Part shown: one piece after another, positions 34,401 through 43,615 of the stretch
Position numbering within the stretch: position 1 is the first letter of the stretch
How the letters are laid out: every line of letters begins with the position of its first letter
NCBI GenBank assembly: GCA_036023115.1
Contig: JAYKKT010000041.1
Span: 3,869,501-3,933,500, forward strand
Length of the DNA stretch: 64,000 nucleotides
From: Brasenia schreberi
Lineage: Eukaryota; Streptophyta; Magnoliopsida; Nymphaeales; Cabombaceae
Direction: 5' to 3'
Notes under the pieces: generated by a model
Seen by the model: the letters and a program-made list of their open reading frames with translations, nothing else
Told to the model about the DNA's origin: nothing
Databases searched by the model: none
Program-made: the position numbers and the translations under genes

Positions 34401-37400
34401 CATATAGCCTTCACCCAACTTGAGGGGGTGTGTTGAGAGTGTCAAGTCGATTGAGGCGTGGAAAGACAAGGAGATGTTCATGACTGTCCGTGGATCATAT
34501 TCAGATTTGATATTCAGATTTGATCTCTTTAATATTCTGTTGTTATGTACCTTAAGTGTTGTTTTTAAAGGTAGCTTTAAATAAGCCTAATTAATGGCAT
34601 ATATGTAAATTAGTGGCTTGTAATGTTGGTAATTAAAAGGGGAAAACCCTACCAACAATCTTATTAAGTTTTCGTGGAATAGAAGAAAGAGAGAGAGTCT
34701 GGCGGCAACCCAAATGGCTGCCGATCCATTTGCCATCTTCTAACTTATCTCTTGCTGCATCTTTCAATCATTGATTACGGTTTTTCGCACACCTAGTCTC
34801 GTCAAATTATCATTTAGAGGTTTAGATGAATGATGGTGGTATGTGTATTGAGGTGCTCCTAAGTTTGCTACATTACGAAATAGAGTTCTTTTTCGTGTAT
34901 TCATTTAAGAAGAGAAACAAACAGGTCCACGAACTTTCATTTGAATGATTTTGTCTCGTGATGCTGCAACATATGCTGAGACAAACGGCTTATTTAGCTC
35001 TACCATATTCAATTTCATCAATTTATAGAACATTTAATTTGTAAATGCATCCTGTTATACTCCGTTATTATGAATGACTATAAAAAGAATGCTATGAATT
35101 CTATAATCCAACAGCACCAGAAATTGACATATTAGATGAGTGAGAAAAAGAACCTAGCAATCCAACAAAGACAAGAATTTAAGGCAGTTGGAGGCTCAGT
35201 TATAGGATGAAGAATGGTGATGCTAAGCAGAAATTGGAAGAAGACGAATGACGGGATCAAATTATGTTTAAGTTTCCATTCTATAAATTATAGTACACAG
35301 CGTTATTCTACACAACGTCATTGACAATTGATACTTTCTTTCCAAAGTGAACTTGTGTTACTTGTATGTATCCAGCTTCTTAGACAAGTACTTCACACAA
35401 AGATGTGTGCAATGGATGTAGATGCTTAAGTTAGATTTTCTTTTATGTTGAGTCCTGTCAATTTTTCCCCTGTTTTTTACAAACTTCCGCAGTGTTGGTT
35501 TTATCTTTTTAAATGACAACGTCAATGATTTAGTGGCACACAACTCTATACACACAACAAACAACAACAACAACTAAGCCTTTTCCATACTAGACGGGGT
35601 TGGCTAATACAACTCTATACACACATACCATGAAAACTTATTCCTTTTTGTGGAACTGGTGAAAGCATGCTAAATGAGGTGACCATGCAACAAGCTTTAA
35701 AAACAACTGCATTAATAACCTCAAATGCTAACTATTGGACATAACCTGCCTACAGCTTGGACGGAACATGAGGGGTTTGGGCTGAGTCATTCCCAACCAA
35801 AGCATGCCGCAGTTACGCCAGTTGCAACACATGCTACTAAATATATAGAAGTACAATGTCTGCATGTATCAAACTGGTACTTCATTTTGAATGGTATAAT
35901 GTCGCATTCTATGTCAATCATATTGGAAATCTCACAAGAGTGACTATATCCCTGTACATGCAGCTGTATTCATATGATACATGTGACAGTGCTTGAAATT
36001 CCCATTTAAAAAAAAAATAAAACCGCTCAAAATGATGCGGTTTTGAAATAATTTACTTAAGAATAGAACTAGAACTCAAAGAATCTGAGAGACTATGGCT
36101 CTAATGTGAACTAGATTCAAGAGATTATGTCTCCAATCTGAACTGATCATTGGATTTTAGTTCAGGTTTTTGTTCAAGATTGGATACCCATGCTGTGCAA
36201 GTCAGGCAAAAGCATTCCATATGCAAGAAGCTCTGAGGATTTGTTTGTATACAACCCAAAACTAAGTGGGCCATCCCAACCAAGTTCCTTTTTGCAGATT
36301 TGAGATGGATAATAGCAGAAAAGATGAAGAACTTCTGGAGGTGGCTCAAGTGTTCTGAAGCAAATCACGAGCCCGTTTTTATGGCTTGTGAATACCCTCC
36401 CAATTGTAATATTTACTCCAACACATTTTTGAGGTACTCTATAGGAGCACAACCAATACCTAAAGCACTATTTGGTCAAGATAAATCCATTAGATGAAAA
36501 TGTTTGTTGTGCTCTTAGATATGTTCATTTGAATGAGCAAACCAGCTTACAAAGTTGTGAACAGTGCAGCAACTTCCATGCTTACTAAATACTCCTTCTA
36601 CCATACTTACAACACAAGTTACCGATCTTCACAACTATTACAAAAGAAATGGCAAGAAAATTAAGTTGAATAATAACAAGAGAATAACCACTCGCAAGTA
36701 AGATAAAATGAGAAATGTGCATCCATAACCTTGTTAGAACAAATTGCACATTGCGAGGATACCCATATTACATTCTGTTAGGTTGATTTGCTTAATTAGA
36801 ATATTTAGGATCAGGTTAAGAATCCGATCAAGTAAGTTAACAGAAAGTTAACCATACTGACCAAGCAACCAAAGGATGGAAGGTTATAGGTGCAAACATG
36901 TTGTCATAGAAGGTAGACATAATGGAAGCTTTCATGATGCGTATAAAGTTATAAACACGAATCAGTTTCAAGAGTAGGTATACATGCAAATTAGCTTTTA
37001 AATAAGGATCTGAGCACTTATTCCATTCAATCTTCAAGTATATCAAGCACAAAAGGAAACTTTTATTGGGTCACGACCAGAAAGGTGCACAAAGAGAGAT
37101 TACGTACCTATGTTTCTGCTTGCCAAGCCCAAAATATGATGCCAAAGTAGCCATCTGCAAACAATGAAGATGGAAGGTAAGTAACAAGACACAAGCAGCT
37201 CGGCTTCACTCTTCATTTCAGTAGGGCAATTCCATTAAGTTTTATTGTAGGTTTCCTCCCTCCCATTTAAAGGTGTGTTGCATGCATTTTCGGGAAACAT
37301 GCAACCAATATGAAGCTTAGATTGGTGAAACCAACAGCACTTTCAAAGGTTACATGGAACAGCTTTTAGAAAAAGGTCCACCAACCCTATGAGGCTACGA

Positions 37401-38277
37401 AAGGATTCCCGCACACAGGACCCAGCACGCACGCGCACGAACACGAACACGCGCACGCACCAAACCTCGCTGGCAATGGTGTCAAACAAAATTATACTTT
37501 TCTACAGTTTACTTGAGGGATGTCAAACTTCTATTACGAAGCTACTATATACAAATTGGAACACATCATGAGAAAGGCCCCGGGTTTAACCGCGCTATGA
37601 ACTGAAGCAGGAAAACAAAGAAAACGCAAATTCCATCCTTCGTCATCAATGAATGTCATGAGGAGAAAAGAAAAGAGAGAGAGGAGTAAGGATATGACCT
37701 TCATATTGCCCGCTCTCCTTCCAAACGTCCGCGTCAACAGCTGCAAAGAATCAATGATTCCCTTGGGTTCAGGGGCAGGTCGACCGATATCGGCAAACGC
37801 CTCATGAATTCGAACACAGTCAAACCTCACGATGTTGTGTCCAGCCCAAACCCTCCCTGGCAACAAAGGATTATTACACTAGAAATCAGTGTCTTGTGAG
37901 GATCGCTTCCTCTCACATGAACTCCCGGTATTTCTCACAAAAACCCATCGAACAATTGGTGAACAATGGCAGAAATAGTTATAGAGTAGAAGAATTAGGT
38001 GCTTGTTACCATGAAGAAGGTTGTAGACAGAATCGGCGACTTCGTGGAAGGTGGGAGCAGTGGAAACAGCGTCTCTTGTGATTCCGTTGCATCGGACGGA
38101 AACAGCGGAGATGACGGAGTGGTCGACCGGCCGAACCAGCGTCGAATAGCTTTGCAACTCGACCAGTCTCCTCGGGCACACGAGGATCGCCCCGAACTCT
38201 AACAGCGCGTACTTTTGACCTCTTCCGACGAGAACGTTGGTTTCTACATCGAAGAACGCTATCTCCGTACTATCCAT
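22469..38277 (-). CDS. NEN1: NEN1-like DEDDh exonuclease, six exons with an 11.8-kb intron
   Basis: NEN proteins are 3'-5' exonuclease-domain proteins acting downstream of NAC45/86 in sieve-element enucleation. Minus-strand exons are 38277-38010, 37856-37699, 37154-37108, 25342-25279, 23633-22957 and 22766-22469. All introns are GT-AG, phases join, and the sum is 1512 nt (503 residues). DEDDh residues are visible: Asp10 and Glu12 (FFDVETN), Asp102 (AGHNIVRFD), and His157 with Asp162 (HRSLDDV). The C-terminal third has [38 protein letters not shown] and [15 protein letters not shown], which are NEN1/2-type words. Intron 3 (37107-25343) holds a nested Copia element, RTE pieces and a hAT composite. 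Which NEN paralogue it is cannot be settled here. No lesion is seen in the coding exons. Confidence 0.9.
25850..27178 (+). mobile_element. Old RTE LINE fragment, RT to 3' end
   Basis: The plus strand carries decayed RT words: [11 protein letters not shown] near 25900, [11 protein letters not shown] near 26135, and [24 protein letters not shown] (part of 26306-26560), where the catalytic F-A-D-D has become F-A-N-D. The 3' C-terminal part and a 'ggggaaaggcttgattgttgttg' end follow. It is more diverged than the copy at 27643. No target-site duplication was identified. Confidence 0.7.
27438..28311 (+). repeat. 5' LTR of the intron Copia element, enlarged
   Basis: It matches the 3' LTR (34431-34791) from TGTTGAGAGT to the ...TTCTCGCA end. 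It is 874 bp rather than 361 because it holds a 445-bp LINE plus its 15-bp target duplication, and a 51-bp tandem duplication (28123-28173 and 28174-28224). It is followed by a degenerate primer-binding site (28314-28326, tagtattagagcc; family form tggtatcagagcc). Confidence 0.85.
27643..28087 (+). mobile_element. 5'-truncated RTE LINE inserted in the Copia 5' LTR
   Basis: This 445-bp LINE 3' end encodes, still open in 27630-27929, [20 protein letters not shown] and [20 protein letters not shown]. It ends in the signature 'tagtatgggaaaaggcttag' and eight GTT units. It is nearly identical to the same region of the copy at 46478-49758, so it is recent. The 15-bp flanks TAATGTTGATAATTA (27628-27642) and TAATGTTGGTAATTA (28088-28102) are the target-site duplication. 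The 3' LTR shows the empty site. Confidence 0.9.
28560..29450 (+). pseudogene. Copia gag remnant
   Basis: Frames here give [19 protein letters not shown] and [20 protein letters not shown] (28932-29144), closely paralleling gag of the second Copia element at 61225-61460. The two elements therefore belong to related lineages. The zinc-knuckle region (about 29260-29320) is decayed. Stops and frameshifts prevent a product. Confidence 0.7.
29540..30960 (+). pseudogene. Copia protease and integrase remnant
   Basis: Protease is marked by [13 protein letters not shown] (about 29557). A 109-bp tandem duplication follows (29625-29733 and 29734-29842). The GAG-pre-integrase zinc part ([14 protein letters not shown] to [15 protein letters not shown], 30034-30180) and the integrase core ([17 protein letters not shown], 30249-30488) are recognisable. 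Two catalytic words are altered: LRSVNGGDY where Asp is normal, and VVARRNK where Glu is normal. It cannot be active. Confidence 0.75.
30976..32877 (+). mobile_element. Composite hAT element carrying a PPR gene fragment
   Basis: The outer ends are the inverted words CTATGTTGC (30976) and GCAACATAG (ending 32877), flanked by a perfect 8-bp duplication AATGAAAG (30968-30975 and 32878-32885), the hAT signature length. Inside are two direct-oriented elements with the same ends, 30976-31522 and 32449-32877. Both left ends read CTATGTTGCACGGGTACG and both right ends CATGCAACATAG. Between them, 31523-32448 holds part of a PPR gene. No transposase is encoded, so mobilisation was in trans. Confidence 0.8.
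31523..32448 (+). pseudogene. Captured pentatricopeptide repeat (PPR) gene fragment
   Basis: The main open frame (31723-32202) shows PLS-type PPR repeats: [54 protein letters not shown] and [13 protein letters not shown]. An upstream frame has LLQTCKYE and [12 protein letters not shown], and a downstream frame (about 32220-32350) continues with [11 protein letters not shown] and [12 protein letters not shown] proteins bind organellar RNA, but this piece lacks most of a gene (no start region, no C-terminal E/DYW part) and has frameshifts and stops. It lies exactly between two hAT ends, so it was carried here rather than being a host gene. Confidence 0.8.
33300..34420 (+). pseudogene. Copia reverse transcriptase and RNase H remnant
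   Basis: RT words are [10 protein letters not shown] (about 33370), LSTLMT at the usual YVDD site (about 33540-33570), and [20 protein letters not shown] with [12 protein letters not shown] (33575-33856). RNase H has [30 protein letters not shown] and [11 protein letters not shown] (34145-34423). A 47-bp tandem duplication lies at about 33207-33300. Much of the RT N-terminal half is missing, and the frame is broken. Confidence 0.75.
34421..34430 (+). other. Polypurine tract of the intron Copia element
   Basis: TGAGGGGGTG immediately precedes the 3' LTR start TGTTGAG. This is the expected site and composition of the plus-strand primer for LTR-element replication. Confidence 0.7.
34431..34791 (+). 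repeat. 3' LTR of the intron Copia element
   Basis: The 361-bp LTR runs TGTTGAG...TTCGCACA. It lacks the LINE and the 51-bp duplication seen in the 5' LTR and so preserves the original form (gtaatgttggtaatta without interruption at about 34620-34635). Confidence 0.85.
35557..35608 (-). mobile_element. 52-bp RTE LINE scrap with perfect target-site duplication
   Basis: Only the last 52 bp of the LINE family are present (tail aacaaacaacaacaacaac, then the signature inverted as actaagccttttccatacta). Flanks are a perfect 17-bp direct repeat ACAACTCTATACACACA (35540-35556 and 35609-35625). It is an extremely 5'-truncated insertion. Confidence 0.85.
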
Positions 38278-38420
38278 CAGAAACGACTCGAGTGGAAATA
38301 GGCTTCCTTATCGAAAATCCTTTCTTTCGGAAACCGGATTTTCAAAGAACGCAGGCTGTCTCTGTGGGGTTTGGGTTAGAGGCAATCAGCAGGTGGATGA
38401 TATATAAAGAGTGATCGTTT
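38278..38420 (-). promoter_or_regulatory. NEN-like gene promoter with TATA-like word
   Basis: On the minus strand TTTATATATC (38398-38407) lies about 120 bp before the ATG at 38277, a plausible TATA box with a short leader. No other regulatory word was identified with confidence. Confidence 0.4.
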
Positions 38421-40130
38421 AAGATGACGCAAGAATGGGAGAAAGGAAAGGATGGCTTGCAAATGGCGCCATGATTGTTTGCAGGGAAGGGATCATATGC
38501 TTTGTGTGCGGTGCAATGCACACTAGGAGCAGGAGGACGAGGAAGGGCAGAACGTCGGTTGCCAACTCCGGAACTGCTTTCCTGAAAGAAAGTTGCACGC
38601 CGCATCATGCCCGAGGTTTCTTATGCGTGAAGCAATGCGTCCTCTGTGTGCACTAGCGATTTTCGCCGTTGCTTCCTGTGTGGTTTTTGACGGTGAAACC
38701 ATAAACAGGTCTCGGGGTACAAAACCCGGAGTCCAGACGGAAACAAAACCAAACTACCCCAAACGGCCTGCACTATCTAAAAAATATTTTTTCTTCGTAA
38801 AAAATTTATTAAATAAGTTTGCACATGTTTAATAAATGTAATATAATAAGTATACTAGAAACTTTATGTTTATTATTTTTATATGTAATATTATATATAT
38901 AATATATAATATAAGATTGTAAGTATATAGATAAGACGAAATACGTAAACTATGCAAACTTTATTTAACTCAATCTCAACATTTGCATTTACTTTTGGTG
39001 CCTCATTAAGAATGACAATGGAGTAGGTGGGGGATCCACTTGACCCGTTCCACTTAAAATTTCCTTTTGTTCACCCCGTCCCGCCAAGGTCAATGACTAT
39101 ACAATTTTCTAGAGTTAGAAAATGAAATGAACTCGAAGAACTACAAGATTCTCATATACCCCACATTTATTGATGAGAAAAAGAGAGCATTAATAGCCAA
39201 AATGATAATCATCAATATATTTTGATCTTGAACAACCCCACATCATCTAGTACGATCTAGCACAAAACTGATAGACAATAGAAGTTTTAATGTACATCTC
39301 GACTTTGCTCGGTCTTTAAATTCTAAATATTCTTTTACATTTTTTCAATAAGCAAAAATAGTGTACAATATATGACCTACTAAGATTCACTTATACGCAT
39401 GACTCTTCTTATATGAGCTACGTACAATTTTTACATCGGTATCAACCTAATGTATCACGCCTGCAACATTACATAGAAATTTCATAAATATCTCACTTGA
39501 AAAGCATATCGAGTTAGCTGATTGATTATCCTATGACAAGAAACCAACATAATATATGGCAATTTTAGTACTTAGTATCTTATATATGCCTTGACAAGAC
39601 ATAGTATCTTATTACTTTTGGCAAGAGATGAGTTCTTATATATGCCTTGACAAAACATAGTATCTTATTACTTTTTCTTGCTCATTCCATAAGAAAGACT
39701 CGCATTAATGTGATGACAGAAACTCTGCAAACTCATTATTGGAATATATAGTCTTTTAAAAGCAGGAAAAAACAATTAAACCTGAAATTAAAAGTAGAAT
39801 TAACAGACACTGACACATGATAAATGAGGACAAACTAGCAATAGTTAAGTACTTGACGATCATTTTAGATGACTTGAGCCATTGCCAATTCTTATAGAGG
39901 GTCATTCACAAAGCTAGGAAGGCCAATTCTGATATGATGGAAACACAATAAGAACACAACACCATAGTTTGTGGGTTGTGATCAGATTGGTTTGTTTTTT
40001 ACTTAAACACAAATTTAAACACCTAACATGACACAAGAAAAGAAATTATTGGTAATTAACTTAAAGGATAAGCAAAAAGGTAATTAGTTTAAATGATAAG
40101 ATAGTTCATTTCTTTCAAACCCTAAATTCA
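38421..40130. other. Intergenic between the NEN-like gene and hAT remains
   Basis: No gene is recognised. A 40-bp direct repeat with the words 'ttatatatgccttgaca' and 'acatagtatcttattactttt' occurs at about 39581-39620 and 39636-39675. The rest is AT-rich; 38870-38930 is a TA-rich run. Confidence 0.4.
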
Positions 40131-40134
40131 TCAC

Positions 40135-40505
40135 AAAAATGACACCTCATCTTCGTTGTTATCCTTCAATTCATCATTCATGGTAACATAATCATCCACA
40201 CTAAGAGGTTTAGCATCTGAAAATGAAATGAACCAGTAATATTTAATATATTATAACAAAATAAACTATGTCCAAATATACTTAAAGATTAATGAAATAT
40301 AAGTATTACCATTTTCCAAAGCCCATAACCAATTTTAACAATACATTAAAACTTCTATTGTTCATTCTTTTAATTTACTTCAATGACCATTGATCACACG
40401 ATCCCCAGTACTAAATGCAAATTCAAAAGTAATAGTAGTAAGTGGAATGACATATATATTTCTAGCTATTTTCTGTAGTGTTGGAAACTTAACTCTATTT
40501 ATCTT
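40135..40505 (-). pseudogene. hAT (RICESLEEPER-type) transposase C-terminal remnant
   Basis: Minus-strand translation gives FPTLQKIARNIYVIPLTTIT, FAFSTGDRVING and TIEVLMYC-NWLWALEN. It then gives LSVDDYVTMNDELKDNNEDE. The order and words match the hAT C-terminal dimerisation domain (family form: YPTL, ARD, IP, ESAFSTGGRVL, QDWL). Stops interrupt it, and no N-terminal half is seen. The rest of the element was not located. Confidence 0.65.
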
Positions 40506-41010
40506 TCACCCTAATAAAAGGTTAAAGTCATGAGTTCTTGGGAGTATATCTTCTTCTGAGTAGAAATCAAGTGGAGATGGAGGAACGAATGGTATAAGGG
40601 AGATGAGGATGGTGGTAGTGCTAAGAAGTAGCAGTGGTCCAGCAAAGAAATCATGGGTGGATCTCGATGGTGGAGGGAAGACTGGGTTATGGTAGTGGTA
40701 TTGTGATATTTTTGTGAATAAACAACACCTAGCCAGAGATGAAGCAGATAACAAGGATTTGTATGCAAGAGCATACATGACCCCATTGGAGGTTGCCGAG
40801 AGGGAGGACCGACCATACATGACCTCAACTGTCACCCAAACATTTAAATATGAATTTGTTAATGACCAATAAAATTGTATAGAAATTCAATTATTGGATA
40901 ATTAATGTTCCTCCCGTAGAATGGGCTAATCATATATGTGCAATAGTAAGGGTGAATTCTTTTTGAATTTATACTAAGGTCTTCTTCTCGACAAAATCCC
41001 ATCTTATTAC
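40506..41010. other. Intergenic, nothing recognised
   Basis: Two minus-strand frames of about 105 codons overlap the same DNA (40506-40835). Neither shows a domain, and they disagree with each other, so no gene is called. Confidence 0.35.
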
Positions 41011-41014
41011 CCAA

Positions 41015-41130
41015 AACCAAGACTTGTCCCACACTAAGTAGGAGGTTCCTTACATGGATTTTTAGTTTTCACATTATCTTTTTTGGTTCCAACTTTTAAT
41101 CCATGTGCCATACTAATGTCGTGCAGGCGC
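41015..41130 (-). mobile_element. RTE LINE 3'-end scrap (divergent subfamily)
   Basis: The words 'aaccaagacttgtcccacac', 'ggttccttacatggattttt' and 'aatccatgtgccatacta' follow the order of the RTE 3' end on the minus strand. They are more diverged than the main family, with a 'cttgtcccacac' variant. Confidence 0.4.
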
Positions 41131-41457
41131 TATCAGCGGCATCGTGTGATAAAGTTCCATTAGGCCTTTGACGCTTCTTGAGCTTACACAGTTTTTGTCC
41201 AAGTAATTTTTCATTCTTTTGCCTGCAGACGGTCAGCCATTGAGGATGAGATCATGAGTCAATCCTCCATGCAGCGTCCAAAGGAAAAAGCATGCAGCCA
41301 ATCCTCCTAAACAGCTTGGAGCCTTAGGGTTTTATGTTGTGGGTGCGATCGGGTCTCGTCACCCATAAGGTTACAGCTTGATAACAAGTCTCCTAAAACG
41401 TGGACATTTAGGTCCTACGTTTCACTACTTGATATCCATAGCAGTATGTCACCTCAT

Positions 41458-41545
41458 GCCTTGCACCCAAAGTGGCTCATTGGTTGGACTCTGTGATGTC
41501 CACTCGCAGGTGGCTAGTTCCATATGCATGCGTATGTGCATGCAG
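41458..41545 (+). mobile_element. Partial tRNA-derived SINE
   Basis: A-box-like word (gtggctcattggttgga, about 41472) and B-box-like word (ggtggctagttccatatgc, about 41510). The 3' part is missing, apparently interrupted by the hAT MITE at 41546. Confidence 0.4.
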
Positions 41546-41665
41546 TGGCGGATCTAGAAAAAGTATTAAAAGGAGCGACATACATATTTTATCGTGTTTG
41601 GGGGTTTACTCTAAAATTTCAGGAGGACAACTGCCCCCACCCCTCCATATAGATCCACTATTGTG
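41546..41665 (+). mobile_element. Short hAT-type MITE, TTF-class ends
   Basis: The left end CAGTGGCGGATCTAG and the right end ATAGATCCACTATTG are inverted repeats of the same class as the 3.8-kb element at 50612. Adjacent 8-mers TGTGCATG and TGTGAAGG share six bases, a weak target duplication. It is about 120 bp with no coding. Confidence 0.55.
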
Positions 41666-42045
41666 TGAAGGTGTTAGCCTTCAGCCTCCATTATAATAAA
41701 AATAGTTACCTCATGTTTTCTGCGATCGTGTTACATCATCAATCCCGTGCCACTAAAACAGTAAATAAAGAGTGATCATAGCGCATACAAGAGGTGTCCT
41801 ATGATGCATTGTTATTCCATTTATGGTGGAGTACCTGTACTTTTGGATCCATTTGGTTACATGTACAAATACATGTTTATTATGAGTATTTCAAACTTTT
41901 GTTATGAATAACTCAAGTCACACTAACATCCATATGGGTCAACTTAATGCTCAAATCCAAAAGTGTTATATTTTGATGTTGAAACTATACTTTCCGAAAT
42001 TGGGATCATTATGTGATGTAATTTTTTGTTTGATACGTAATGTTT
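41666..42045. other. Intergenic, nothing recognised
   Basis: AT-rich sequence without a supported frame, repeat boundary or RNA gene. Confidence 0.4.
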
Positions 42046-42049
42046 CTTA

Positions 42050-43545
42050 CAACAACAACAACTAAGCCTTTTCTCATACTAGATAGGGTCGGCTACATGG
42101 AATGTTTGTTTCCATATAGTCCTATCATGCATCATTCTAGCAATTAACTCAATATAAACTAGATCATTCTTTATAGTTTCTTTTCAACATTTTTGTGGTC
42201 GTCCTCTTCATCTTTTAACATTTTCACAATCTAGTTTTTCATATCTTCTTACGGGATGTATACAAACTTTCTTTATGTGGCCACTCACCCATCTCAATAT
42301 ATTAATTTTTGCTATGGACATTTTATACATGTTAATGATTAATTGTCTAACACTCAAAACCATAAAACATAGCAGGTCTAATTGCTGCTCTATAATATTT
42401 ACCTTTCAACTTTAATGATATCTTCTTATCACATAGAATATCTGATGTATCTCTCCATTTCAACCAACCGGCATTAATTCTATGCGTAACATCTCTATCA
42501 ATTTTTCTATCACTTTAAAAAACTAAATCCAAGTAATTAAAACTTCCTTGTGAGGGATGCAATGTGTGTCAATCTTAATTTCTATGTCTTTTAAAGTACC
42601 CAAGTAATCAAACTTACATTCCATATATTTTGTCTTTGTTTTACTAAGTCGGAAGCCTTTACTTTGTAACCTTTCTCTCCATAGTTCTAATTTCTTGTTA
42701 ATTTTTTCCTTAAACTCATCCACTAACACATTGTCATCTGCAAACAACATACACCAAGGTACTTCATCTATGTTTTGTTAACTGACCAATGATCAATATA
42801 AATAGATATAGACTTAAAGTTGATCCCTAATGTATGTAATCCAATATTATTAGTTGGTCATTCCTTCATGAGTCCTCATACATTCTCGTATAAGATTTTG
42901 ATACCCTATCATAAGCTTTTTCTAGATCAATAAATATCATTGAAGGTTATTCTTTTTTTTTTTTATCTAAAATGTTCCATAACACATCTTAATAGGTGAA
43001 TCACTTCAATAGTAGATCTATTGGGCATTAATCCAAATTGGTTCTATATTGTACTCGATACTTGTCTTAACCTATGTTCGATAATTCTTTCCCATGATTC
43101 TATAGTATGACACATTAACTTGATACCTCAATAATTCACGCAATTTTGAATGTCTCCCTGTTCTTATATATGATTATAAATGTACTCGCTCTTCATTCAT
43201 TGGACATCTTTTGGGTTCAACATATTTCATTAAATAGTCTTATGAACCAAACGAGTCTCATCTCTCTCAGGATTTTTCATACTTTTATAGGAATGTTGTT
43301 TGGTCTTATAGATTTACCAACCTTCGTATATTAAAGAGTCTCTTTGACTTCATTCTTTTAAATATGCCGATAGAAATTGTACTTTATATATTTTCTGATT
43401 TTGATAACTCTTATAAGCTAATACTAACATTTATATTTTCATTAAAAAGCTTATAGAAATAAATTTTCTATCTATTTTTTGTATCATCATTTACTACAAA
43501 AATCTTCTCATCCTCATCTTTGTTGCATTCATCATTTTTAATAAA
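42050..43545 (-). mobile_element. Old RTE LINE fragment, RT and 3' end
   Basis: The tail caacaacaac and the 3' signature lie at the left. The minus strand gives MLFADDNVLVDEFKEKINKK (42523-42750), where the catalytic F-A-D-D is present, then decayed RT words up to about 43545. It is more diverged than the two full-length copies to its right. No target duplication was found. Confidence 0.7.
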
Positions 43546-43615
43546 TAACGTGTTGTATTAAAAGTAAAAATAAATGTTGTGATAATTTATATATTTTAAT
43601 TTCTAATAGGTATTA

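Larger units (their letters stand above)
27438..34791 (+). mobile_element. Copia-type LTR retrotransposon, decayed, with nested insertions
   Basis: The element starts and ends with TG...CA LTRs (5' LTR 27438-28311, 3' LTR 34431-34791) and is flanked by TCTAG (27433-27437) and CCTAG (34792-34796), a 5-bp target-site duplication with one change. The internal order is gag, protease, integrase, RT, RNase H, which defines Copia. The frame is broken throughout, and the integrase catalytic words are altered. It lies opposite in orientation to the host gene whose intron it occupies. Two later insertions sit in it: a LINE in the 5' LTR and a composite hAT in pol. Confidence 0.85.
25343..37107 (-). other. 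11.8-kb NEN-like intron filled by transposons
   Basis: The donor AG|GTACGT at the exon 3 edge and acceptor ATTCAG|G at exon 4 are intact, and the coding phase (AG + G) restores Arg158 of the conserved H-R-S-L-D-D-V word. Inside are an RTE fragment, a whole Copia element with two nested insertions, and a 52-bp LINE scrap. The parts 25343-25850 and 34792-37107 show no recognised gene and are probably original intron plus old repeats. Confidence 0.8.

Noticed and set aside
40506..40835. Two minus-strand frames of 105-109 codons, possible small gene
   Set aside because: They overlap each other in different frames. Neither shows a domain, signal peptide or splice context, and the region lies beside a hAT remnant.
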